From assembly GCF_014654785.1 (NCBI RefSeq), contig NZ_BNBD01000003.1, positions 372,001-436,000 of the forward strand: a stretch of DNA of 64,000 nt. Reading direction: 5' to 3'. Made by a program: the position numbers and the translations under genes. This document shows, one piece after another, positions 42,640 to 50,500 of this stretch; the first letter of the stretch is position 1, and each line of letters starts with the position of its first letter. The notes beneath the pieces were generated by a model that saw only the letters and a list, made by a program, of their open reading frames with translations, was not told where the DNA came from and made no database searches. Source of the stretch: Streptomyces mashuensis (GTDB lineage: Bacteria; Actinomycetota; Actinomycetes; Streptomycetales; Streptomycetaceae).

Positions 42640-43859
42640 CAGACGATCTCCCATCGCCGGGAAGCCAGGAAGTCCGCCACGGCCCGGTCGATCCGGTCCT
42701 GGTCGGTACCGGTCGCCCGCACCACCCCGAGGTAGTCGCGGTTGGTGCGGTGGTACGGGTGTTCCTCGCCGGGCGCGCGCAGCGGCCGGTAGACCAGCCG
42801 GACGCCGTCGCGCTCGGTGTCGCTCGCGCCGGGCGCGGCCACGAGGGTGCCGGCGCGCCGGGCGCACACGTACTCGATACGTACCCGGCCGTCCGCGCGC
42901 GCACCGAGTTCGGCCGGAAGCGGCTCCCCGAGGTGGGTGCGCAGCACGTGCTCGAAGAGGGGGATGCGCAGGGTTTCGGCCAGGGCGAGGTCGCACTGGT
43001 CGCCGATGGCGCGGTAGTTGACCTCGACGAGGCGGGCACGGCCGGCCTGGACGACGTACTCGGTGTGGCAGACGCCGAAGCCCACGCCGAGGGCGCGCAG
43101 CAGGTCCAGGACGTGCCCGGTGTGCGGGCGGGGCGGGGCGGGGAGGAGGTCGAGGCGTTCCTCGACGAAGTGCGGCGGTGGGGAGAGGCGGGTGCGGAAG
43201 GCAGCGAGAACGTGCAGGGTGTGGCCGTCGCCGAGGGTTTCGAGGGTGTGCAGGGGGCCGTCGAGGTACTCCTCGGCGACGAGGGCGGCGCCGGGGCGGC
43301 GGGCGAGGATCTCTTCGCGGCGGGCGAGGAGTTCGCGGGGCCCGGTGACGAGGACGACGTCCTCGCTGGCGACGCCCTCGCGGGGCTTGAGGACGGCGGG
43401 GAAGGGGAGGGGGGCGAGGGCGCGGAGCACGGCGTCCGGGGCGTCGCCGGGGAGGATTTCGACGGCGAGGACCCGGTCCGGTCCGGTCAGGGCCTGCCGG
43501 AACAGGGCCTTGTTCTTGACGCGGAGGGCGGCGCGCCAGTCCTTGCCGGGGAGGCCGAGGTAGTCGGCGGCGAGGGCGGCCTGGGTCTGGAGGTGGTCGC
43601 TGTTGGTGAAGACAGCACCGGTCGGCCCGAGGGCGGCGGCGAGGGCGGTGAGACGCCCGACGACCTCGCGGAAGTCGCGGACGTCGCAGGGCACGAGGGT
43701 GAGGCGGGGCAGGTCCGCGGTGGTGTGCGCGTAGGCGCGGCGGTGGGCGTCGGGCTGGTCGGTGAGGAGGGTGACGTCGAGCCCGAGGCGGGCGGCGGCG
43801 GGCAGGAACCCCTCGGTGACGGAGTCGGTGGGGTTGAGGGCGAGGAGGGACAGCCGCAC
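42639..43859 (-). CDS. ATP-grasp ligase
   Basis: A 406-residue ATP-grasp protein. The N-terminal domain begins RLSLLALNPTDSVTEGFLPA with a Rossmann-like preATP-grasp fold. The ATP-grasp core has PFPAVLKPREGVASEDVVLV, LVAEEYLDGPLHTLE and the Mg-binding LVEVNYRAIGDQCDLALAE. A C-terminal domain of about 100 residues follows. Such enzymes form amide or ester bonds through acyl phosphates. It is translationally coupled to the first NIS synthetase and probably performs a third ligation in the pathway. The start is the GTG at 43859, with AAAGG upstream. Confidence 0.85.
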   Translation of the reverse strand: MRLSLLALNPTDSVTEGFLPAAARLGLDVTLLTDQPDAHRRAYAHTTADLPRLTLVPCDVRDFREVVGRLTALAAALGPTGAVFTNSDHLQTQAALAADYLGLPGKDWRAALRVKNKALFRQALTGPDRVLAVEILPGDAPDAVLRALAPLPFPAVLKPREGVASEDVVLVTGPRELLARREEILARRPGAALVAEEYLDGPLHTLETLGDGHTLHVLAAFRTRLSPPPHFVEERLDLLPAPPRPHTGHVLDLLRALGVGFGVCHTEYVVQAGRARLVEVNYRAIGDQCDLALAETLRIPLFEHVLRTHLGEPLPAELGARADGRVRIEYVCARRAGTLVAAPGASDTERDGVRLVYRPLRAPGEEHPYHRTNRDYLGVVRATGTDQDRIDRAVADFLASRRWEIV

Positions 43860-43980
43860 GGTGACACCTTTCGGCAGGTGACGGGTGTGGCGGGCCGGCG
43901 CTGCGTCGCCGTGGGGTGCGCCGCGCCGGGGCTCCGTCCTGGTGGGGCGGGGGCCCGGCGCGGCGTACTCCGTACTGCTG

Positions 43981-45504
43981 CTACGAGGGAGGGAACGCCG
44001 TGGAGGACGCCGCGGAGGTCCCGAGCCGCCGGTAGCGCGCACGACGCGACGCGCGCCGCTCGTCCCGGTCGCGCGACCGGAGAGCGGCCAGCTCCGCACC
44101 GAGCACGCGACCGAGGTTCGCAAGGAAGTCCGGACCCTCCTCCACGATGCGGTCCACGATCCCGTTCGCCAAGAGGTCGGCGGAGCGCACCCCCTGCCGC
44201 CCGGCCACCTCGTAGGCGCGGTCGGTGGTGCGGTGCAGGATGGCGGAGGCGCCCTCGGGCGGCAGCGGCGAGAGCCAGGCGTGCCGTGCGGCCACCACGC
44301 GGTCGGCCGGCAGCAGGGCGAGGGCCGCTCCCCCGGCGCCCTGGCCGAGCAGCAGGCAGAGGGTGGGGGCGGGCAGGTTGACCAGGTCGGCGAGGCAGCG
44401 CGCGATCTCCCCGGCGAGGCCGCCCTCCTCCGCCTCGCGGGAGAGCGCGGCACCGGCGGTGTCGACGACGGTCAGCAGCGGAAGATCGAGTTCCGCGGCG
44501 ATCCGCATCCCGCGCCGGGCGGCGCGCAGGCCGGCGGGCCCGAGCGCCTGACCGTGCGCGGAGGGGCTGCTTCCGCGGTCGTGGGCGAGGACGACGCAGG
44601 GCGTACCGGCGACGTGCGCGAGGGCGAGGAGCAACCCGGGGTCGCGCTCGCCGGCGCCGGTGCCGCTGAGGGGCGTGATGTCGGTGGCGCACGCGGCGAG
44701 GAGCTCGCGCACGCCGGGGCGCCCGGGGCGCCGGGAGGCGCGAATGGACTCCTCGGCAGAGGGGACGGGGCCGGAGGGGGAAGCGGGCAGCCGGTCACCG
44801 GAGGACGGGGCCGCCCCGTCCTTGCAAAGCACCGCCAGGGCGGTGGCGACCCGCTCACTCAGCATGCCGGGAGGCAACACGGCATCGACGAGCCCATGGG
44901 CGAGCAGGTTCTCGGCCACCTGGACGCCGGAGGGGAACTCCTCACCGTAGAGGGCCTCGTGCACGCGGGGGCCGAGGAAGCCGATGAGGGCGCCGGGCTC
45001 GGCGGCGGTGACATGGCCGAGCGAACCCCAGGAGGCGAGCACCCCGCCGGTGGTGGGGTGACGGAGGTAGACCAGATAGGGCAGCCCGGCGGCCTTGTGG
45101 TCGGTGATGGCGGCGGCCACCTTGACCATCTGGAGGAAGGCGATGGTGCCCTCCTGCATCCGGGTCCCGCCGGAGGCGGGGGCCGCGAGCAGGGGCAACC
45201 GCTCCTCGGTGGCGCGCTCCACGGCGCGGACGAGCCGCTCCCCCGCGGCCACGCCGATGGACCCGCCCAGGAACCGGAACTCACAGGCCACCACCGCGAC
45301 CCGCCGCCCCCGCACCAGCCCCTCGCCGGTGACGACGGACTCGTCGAGCCCGGTCCGCTCGCGGGCGGCGAGCAGGTCGTCGCGGTAGGCGGCGTCCGGG
45401 GTGGTCACGGCAACGGGCTCGTCCCAGGACCGCCAGCTGCCGGGGTCGACGACGGCACGGACGAGCTCGAGGGCGGAGGCCCGCTTCACATGATGATCAC
45501 TCAT
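43981..45504 (-). CDS. carboxyl transferase domain protein (fused acetyl-CoA carboxylase beta/alpha-like)
   Basis: A 507-residue crotonase-fold carboxyltransferase. The N-terminal half (about 1-235) is AccD-like: ACEFRFLGGSIGVAAGERLV and LPLLAAPASGGTRMQEGTIA. The C-terminal half (about 270-507) is AccA-like: LPLLTVVDTAGAALSREAEE and LGQGAGGAALALLPADRVVA. No zinc ribbon is present at the N-terminus. It would transfer carboxyl from biotin to an acyl-CoA, but no biotin carboxylase or carrier is nearby. It is the first gene of the long minus-strand series, 121 bp before the ATP-grasp gene, and is divergent from the tautomerase across a palindrome. Confidence 0.85.
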   Translation of the reverse strand: MSDHHVKRASALELVRAVVDPGSWRSWDEPVAVTTPDAAYRDDLLAARERTGLDESVVTGEGLVRGRRVAVVACEFRFLGGSIGVAAGERLVRAVERATEERLPLLAAPASGGTRMQEGTIAFLQMVKVAAAITDHKAAGLPYLVYLRHPTTGGVLASWGSLGHVTAAEPGALIGFLGPRVHEALYGEEFPSGVQVAENLLAHGLVDAVLPPGMLSERVATALAVLCKDGAAPSSGDRLPASPSGPVPSAEESIRASRRPGRPGVRELLAACATDITPLSGTGAGERDPGLLLALAHVAGTPCVVLAHDRGSSPSAHGQALGPAGLRAARRGMRIAAELDLPLLTVVDTAGAALSREAEEGGLAGEIARCLADLVNLPAPTLCLLLGQGAGGAALALLPADRVVAARHAWLSPLPPEGASAILHRTTDRAYEVAGRQGVRSADLLANGIVDRIVEEGPDFLANLGRVLGAELAALRSRDRDERRASRRARYRRLGTSAASSTAFPPS

Positions 45505-45542
45505 GAGCCCACCCTGTCACGGGCGGAGGCGGCAGGGGCTCT

Positions 45543-45560
45543 GTACCTACTAGTATGTAC
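45543..45560. promoter_or_regulatory. near-perfect 18-bp palindrome over the tautomerase -10
   Basis: GTACCTACTAGTATGTAC, eight of nine base pairs symmetric. It contains TAGTAT (45551-45556), which ends six bases before the ATG at 45563 and would give a leaderless message. It also lies 39 bp from the start of the divergent carboxyl transferase gene. Typical of a TetR/MarR-type repressor site. Confidence 0.6.
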
Positions 45561-45562
45561 GC

Positions 45563-45949
45563 ATGCCACTGGTACAGATAGACGCACTCAGGGCCGGCCC
45601 CCACCGCCTGGAAGCCCTGGGCCGGGCGGTGCACGAGGCGCTGCAGGAGACGATCGGCATCCCGGCCGACGACCTGTTCCAGATACTGACGAGCCACGAC
45701 GGCACGACGGGCACGCTGCGCCACGGCACGTACTTCGGCATCGAGCGGGACGACGACATCGTGTACGTACGCATCACGCTGCGCGCCGGCCGCACCCCGC
45801 AGCAGAAGCGCGCGCTCTACCGCCGCATCGCGGAACTGGCCGAGGCGTACGCGGGAACGGAGCCGCGCAACGTGTTCGTCACGCTGACGGAGAACGGTCC
45901 GGCCGACTGGTCACTGGGCGAGGGGCAGGCCCAGTACGCCCCGGAGTAG
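45563..45949 (+). CDS. tautomerase family protein
   Basis: A 128-residue member of the tautomerase superfamily, with the catalytic Pro directly after the initiator Met (MPLVQIDALRAGPHRLEALG). It also has QETIGIPADDLFQILTSHDG and a second repeat YVRITLRAGRTPQQKRALYR. The long form corresponds to two beta-alpha-beta units, similar to cis-CaaD or malonate-semialdehyde-decarboxylase-like members. Substrate unknown. There is no ribosome site; the -10 is inside a palindrome. Confidence 0.88.
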   Translation: MPLVQIDALRAGPHRLEALGRAVHEALQETIGIPADDLFQILTSHDGTTGTLRHGTYFGIERDDDIVYVRITLRAGRTPQQKRALYRRIAELAEAYAGTEPRNVFVTLTENGPADWSLGEGQAQYAPE

Positions 45950-45951
45950 CC

Positions 45952-46440
45952 TCACGCGGCGTCGGCCCAGGCGCCGAGCTCCAGCTCGTCCAGCGCCCGC
46001 CGGGCGGCGGCGGCCGCCCAGGGGTCGCGCTCCTCCAGCCCACTGGCGGCGAACTCGTCCTCGTCGAGCCGCAGAACGGTGCCACGGTCGGCGGAAACCC
46101 ACAGATCGAGGTCGAGATCCTCGACGACGACCTCGCGCCCCTGGACATCAGCGGGCCGGGTGACATCGCAGTACCACCCCTTGAGCACCCCGTCCCCACC
46201 CCGCACGGCCTTCACGGCATACCACCGGTCCCGCCAGTAGTGCTCGGTGAACACGTCCCCACCCTCGAACCGCACAAACCCGAAGTCCCGCACCCCGTCC
46301 CCGGCCCACGCAGCCTCGACGACGAGATGCGTCCCGTCATCGGAAACCACGGTGGCGGGATACCTCACCTTGACCTTCCCGGCCTTGGTGAGAACAACGG
46401 TGACGGTGGTGCCGACGGGCAGCGCGGTGGAGGAGTCCAT
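45952..46440 (-). CDS. DUF402 domain-containing protein
   Basis: A 162-residue protein of the DUF402 (FomD-like) fold. Recognisable parts are EHYWRDRWYAVKAV, GWYCDVTRPADVQGREVVVE and DLDLDLWVSADRGTVLRLDE, with the clustered Asp/Glu residues that bind a divalent metal in FomD-type phosphohydrolases. It starts with an ATG at 46440 and ends two bases from the tautomerase stop, with which it converges. Role in this organism unknown. Confidence 0.85.
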   Translation of the reverse strand: MDSSTALPVGTTVTVVLTKAGKVKVRYPATVVSDDGTHLVVEAAWAGDGVRDFGFVRFEGGDVFTEHYWRDRWYAVKAVRGGDGVLKGWYCDVTRPADVQGREVVVEDLDLDLWVSADRGTVLRLDEDEFAASGLEERDPWAAAAARRALDELELGAWADAA

Positions 46441-46481
46441 GCCCGCAGCGTGCCTTGCGGGGGCGGGGGAAGGCCACCGAA

Positions 46482-46859
46482 TTAGCCGGTCGGAAGGTTG
46501 CCGACCACGAGCCCGACGGCCTCCTGGAGGGAGTCGGACTCCCCAAGGGTGACGCCGTCACTGTGCCGAATGACCACGAATCCACCCCCGGCACGGCGAT
46601 GGAGCACGGGCACGTCGTCCGTCCAGGGGTGCTCGGCCCGACGACTCAGGTACACCACCCCATGACTGACCACCGGGAACAACTCCCGCAACCGCGGCTG
46701 CCCATAGAGTGCCCGCACCACGGAAGGCTCGACCAACTGCGCATCCATCCCCAGCACATGCCGCCACTGCCGATCCACGACGCCGTCGGCCGCACCCCCG
46801 CCACCACATGCGGCGCACCCATCGGCGGGCCCACCTGCGTGCCGCATCTCACCAGTCAT
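46482..46859 (-). CDS. DUF6193-like protein
   Basis: A 125-residue protein. The C-terminal 90 residues, with VDRQWRHVLGMDAQLVEPSV, ALYGQPRLRELFPVVSHGVV and LQEAVGLVVGNLPTG, match the pattern I know from DUF6193, a family linked to natural-product and toxin loci. The N-terminus is glycine-rich with CAAC. It is shorter than many DUF6193 proteins, which can be 150 residues or more. It follows the SUKH immunity gene by 50 bp on the same strand and may be a further immunity or accessory protein. Confidence 0.6.
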   Translation of the reverse strand: MTGEMRHAGGPADGCAACGGGGAADGVVDRQWRHVLGMDAQLVEPSVVRALYGQPRLRELFPVVSHGVVYLSRRAEHPWTDDVPVLHRRAGGGFVVIRHSDGVTLGESDSLQEAVGLVVGNLPTG

Positions 46860-46909
46860 TGCGCCCCCAGAACATCAAGCGCCTTCCGGTCGATGCCCCA
46901 TGACCTGCG

Positions 46910-47587
46910 TCATTGCCCATGGGCTTCCCTCCAGGCGTCGATGACCGCGCCCGGGATCCGCCCACGGTCAGGGACGTCGTAGCCGTGGGCGCGGGCCCAG
47001 GCGCGGACCTCCTGGGTGCTGATGGCGACGCTGGCCTCAGGCTCCTCGTACGGTTCCGGTGGGCCTGGGGCATAGGGGGTGAAGTAGACGCCCTGGTCGA
47101 GGAGGTCTTCGGGGAAGAGAGGAACTTCTTCGCGGCCTGTGAGGACCGCTACGAGGAAGTCGGCGATCCCGCCCTCGTGGGTGTGCCAGAGAGGCCCTCG
47201 GGCTTCTGTGAGGGCGACGTGCCACTGGTCGGGGGCGATGGGCGGTTCGGTGATCCAGTAGAGGTATTCGCCGTTGTCCGTCACGCCGATAGGGAAAAGG
47301 TGCTGCGGATCGTGCGGGGCGGGGCGAGTGCCGCTGTCGTGGTCGTGCTGGAGCTGTTGCCGGATGGTGGTCGGCATGGGCCCGGTCAGGTTCACCCAAG
47401 GGGTGGGGGCGTGGGGGTGGTAGAGATGGATGAACCCGCAGAACTCACCAGGGCCGTAGGCGTCGGCGAGCTGTTTGTAGTCTGCAGGCAACGGCATGCC
47501 GAGGGCGTGCTCGACGGCGGCCCAGTCGACATGCGGCGTGCCGCCGGGCGGAGGGCAGATCCGGCACAGGTCGTCGATACGGGTCAT
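46910..47587 (-). CDS. SUKH (SMI1/KNR4) immunity protein fused to an Lsr2-type DNA-binding tail
   Basis: A 225-residue protein in two parts. Residues 1 to about 150 are SUKH-like: VDWAAVEHALGMPLPADYKQ, LADAYGPGEFCGFIHLYHPH, LFPIGVTDNGEYLYWITE and WHTHEGGIADFLVAVLTG. These are typical immunity proteins of polymorphic toxin systems. Residues about 187-225 (STQEVRAWARAHGYDVPDRG, then RIPGAVIDAWREAHGQ) match the C-terminal domain of the nucleoid protein Lsr2, including the RGR hook at 208-210. The ATG overlaps the stop of the RHS toxin gene (ATGA), so the pair is coupled. The protein should neutralise the nuclease and may also bind AT-rich DNA. Confidence 0.78.
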   Translation of the reverse strand: MTRIDDLCRICPPPGGTPHVDWAAVEHALGMPLPADYKQLADAYGPGEFCGFIHLYHPHAPTPWVNLTGPMPTTIRQQLQHDHDSGTRPAPHDPQHLFPIGVTDNGEYLYWITEPPIAPDQWHVALTEARGPLWHTHEGGIADFLVAVLTGREEVPLFPEDLLDQGVYFTPYAPGPPEPYEEPEASVAISTQEVRAWARAHGYDVPDRGRIPGAVIDAWREAHGQ

Positions 47588-50500
47588 GGGCGGAGTCCTC
47601 TGCGGTGTCGCTGTTGCTGCTGGTGGGCGGGGTTGGACAGGATCGTATCGACGATGACCTTGTTCTTGTGGTCGTAGGCCTCGAGCTGGATTTGCTTGGG
47701 GACGGAGTCCTTCTCGTCGTCGGTGTACTCGAGATAGACGTTGTAGGTGGCGACTCCATGCTTCTTGACTGAGTCGTAGATGGCCTTTTCCCACCTCCAC
47801 ATCTCTGGATGGTTGGTGGGGTTCTGCGTGATCGTGAAGAGGTTGTCGAGGGTGTCGCCGGAGCCGCCGAGCACACGGGCGAGCATGTGGCCACGTCCCT
47901 GCTGGTAATAGCCACCGAGGAAGCCGGGCGGGCGGAGAGCCTCGCGGGCCTTGGTGCCCTCGTCGAGCATGTCGCGCGTGATGGTGGCATTCATCTCGTA
48001 GGGCCGGCCGTGCTGGTCGCGGGTGAAGGTGACCCTGCCTCCCCAGGTCGGGTCTGCCTCGCAGCCGGCGAGCCCGAGCGGGTCGTACAGAGTGAAGGGG
48101 TTGGGGACGTAGGCGTAGTGGTTGACGGCAGGTGCCAGCCCGAGTGGGTCGGGAGTGAGGTAGCGGCCCAGGTCCGGGTCGTAGTAGCGGTTGACGTTGT
48201 AGTGCAGCCGGGTCTCGGGGTCGAAGTACTGCCCGGGCTGGCGCAGCGGGGTGTAGGCGGTTGCGTCGCGGTTCCACTGGGTCGCGCCCCAGGCGGTCGG
48301 GCGGGCGCGCCAGGCGGTGTCGCCGTCAGGGCTGAGAAGTGCACTGGGGCTGCCCGTGAGGTCGGCGACGATGGCGAAGAACCGCCGGTCGGTGGCGTCC
48401 TTGCCGTCTGCGCGTGCTTCGCGTTGTGCGAGCGGCTGGAGGCCGAGACGGTCCCAGCTGAGTGTGGTGGCCCCGTCGTGCTGCTCGGCGATCTGCCCGC
48501 CGTCCCACGTGTAGTGGATGGAGGCGCCGGTGTGGCCGTCGGCTTGGGTGTGGTGCTTGCCTATTCGGCGGCCGAGGCCGTCGTAGACGTAGTCCCATGT
48601 CTCGCCGGTGGGTGTGGTGACGCGGGTGAGGCGGTCTTCGGCGTTCCAGGTGAAGTGCCAGGTGAGCAGCTTGCCGCTGAGGGTGCGGGTCTGGCGCTGG
48701 ACGGTGCGGCCTTGGGCGTCGTAGGTGTAGGTGGTGCGGCCGGCGCGGGTGATACGGCTGCCTATGTAGTGGCGCTCTCCGCTGGTGTGGCGGCCCGCGG
48801 CGCGGGCGGGGAGTTCCGCGTGGGTGATGTCACCGGCGGTGTTGTAGGTGTAGCGCTCGTTCCATCCATCGGCCTGGACGGCGGTGATGCGGCCGACCGG
48901 GTCGAGAGTGTAGGTGTGTCGGCCGCTGCGGCTGTCGTCGATGGCCACGGGGGTGCCGTCGGCCTGGTAGGTGACGGTCCGCTCCAGGATGCTTGCGCCG
49001 GGCGTTTGCATGGCCTGGTGGGTGATCCGGCCGACGGGGTCCCAGGCTTGATGCAGGGTGAGGGTGCCCAGGCAGCGTTTGGTTTCACGACCGAGCGCGT
49101 CGCGGGTGAAGTGGAAAGTGTGGTCGCCGGCCTGGTAGCGGGCGAGACCCTCGTGACTGTACTCGAGGGTGGAGGTGGCGCCGGAGGGGGTGCGGCGGTG
49201 GATACGCCGGCCCAGCGGGTCGTAGGCGTGGGTGAGGGTGCGGCCGTTGACGGTCTCGGACACGATCCGGCCGGCCGGGTCGCGTTCGAAGATGATGTCG
49301 GCGTGCGGGTTGCTGATCCGGGCCACGTGGCCGGTCTCATCATGTTCGAAGATCGTGGTGGAGCCGTCGTCGTGGATGAGCCGGACGACCCGGCCCAGGA
49401 CGTCGCGTTCGTAGGTCAGGCTTTGCCCGGCAGCGTTGGTGCGGCGCGTGACGCGGCCCAGCGGGTCGTGCTCGTAGGTCAGCGTGCGCCCGTCGAAGTC
49501 GGTCTCCGCAACGAGCCGGCCCGCCGCGTCGTAGGTGTAGTGCCATTCCAGGCCCTGCGCGTTGGTGACCTTCGTCAGGCGTAGCTCGGTGTCATGGGTG
49601 AAGCGGTGGTCGGCGCCGTCCCGGGTGCGAGTGCTTGACCGCAGGTCGAAGTGCGTGGCCGTATGGGTGCTGATCTGGCCTATTCGGTCGATATGGGTGG
49701 CAAGGTTCCCTTCGGGGTCCCAGGTCCACTGCTCACGGGTTCCGTCGGGCAGTTCCCGCCAGGCGGGCAGCCCCTCCACCGTCCAGCCCTGCCGCAGGGT
49801 GCCGCCCAGAGCATCGGTGGCGGTGACGACCCTGCCGAAGGCATCCCGCGTGAAGACCGCGCGGGCTCCATCAGGAGCAATGATCTCCACGGGCAGCCCT
49901 GCGCCGTCGGTGCGGATCACCGTCTCGGCGCCGACCGCGTTGACCACGCGCACCAGGCGGCCGCGCTCGTCGTGAATGAAGCGGGTTGTGGCGCCGGCAG
50001 GGTCGGTGGCGCTGGTGCGGTTTCCTCGCTCGTCGTAGGTGAAGCGGTGAGCTGCGCCACCGCGTTCGGTGATCTCGACGGGCAGGCGCAGGTCGTTGTA
50101 GACGGCGGTGGTCCGCACGCCGTCAGCGGCAACCATGGCGACGAGATCTCCGTGCGCGTCCCTCTCGAACCGCGTGGTGTGACCAAGCGCATCGGTGTGG
50201 GACAGGAGTGCGTCCTGCGAGTCGAACGCGTAACGCGTCGTGTTCCCCAGCGGGTCGGTCTCCGCGACGACCTGCAACGCGTCGTTCATCTGAAAGATGG
50301 TCGTGGCACAGGTGGAATCGGTGTAGCGGGTGATGCGTTGCCCGGTCTGCGGGTGGACGTCGTAGGTGAACGTCGACGAGAGGTAGCCCTCCGGGCCGGT
50401 GGTGCGGGCGATGCGGCCGGTGGTGTCGTAGACGTAGCGGTATGTGGAGTCGTTGCGGTCCGTCCAGGACGTGATGCGGGCGTCCTCGTCGTACGTGAAG

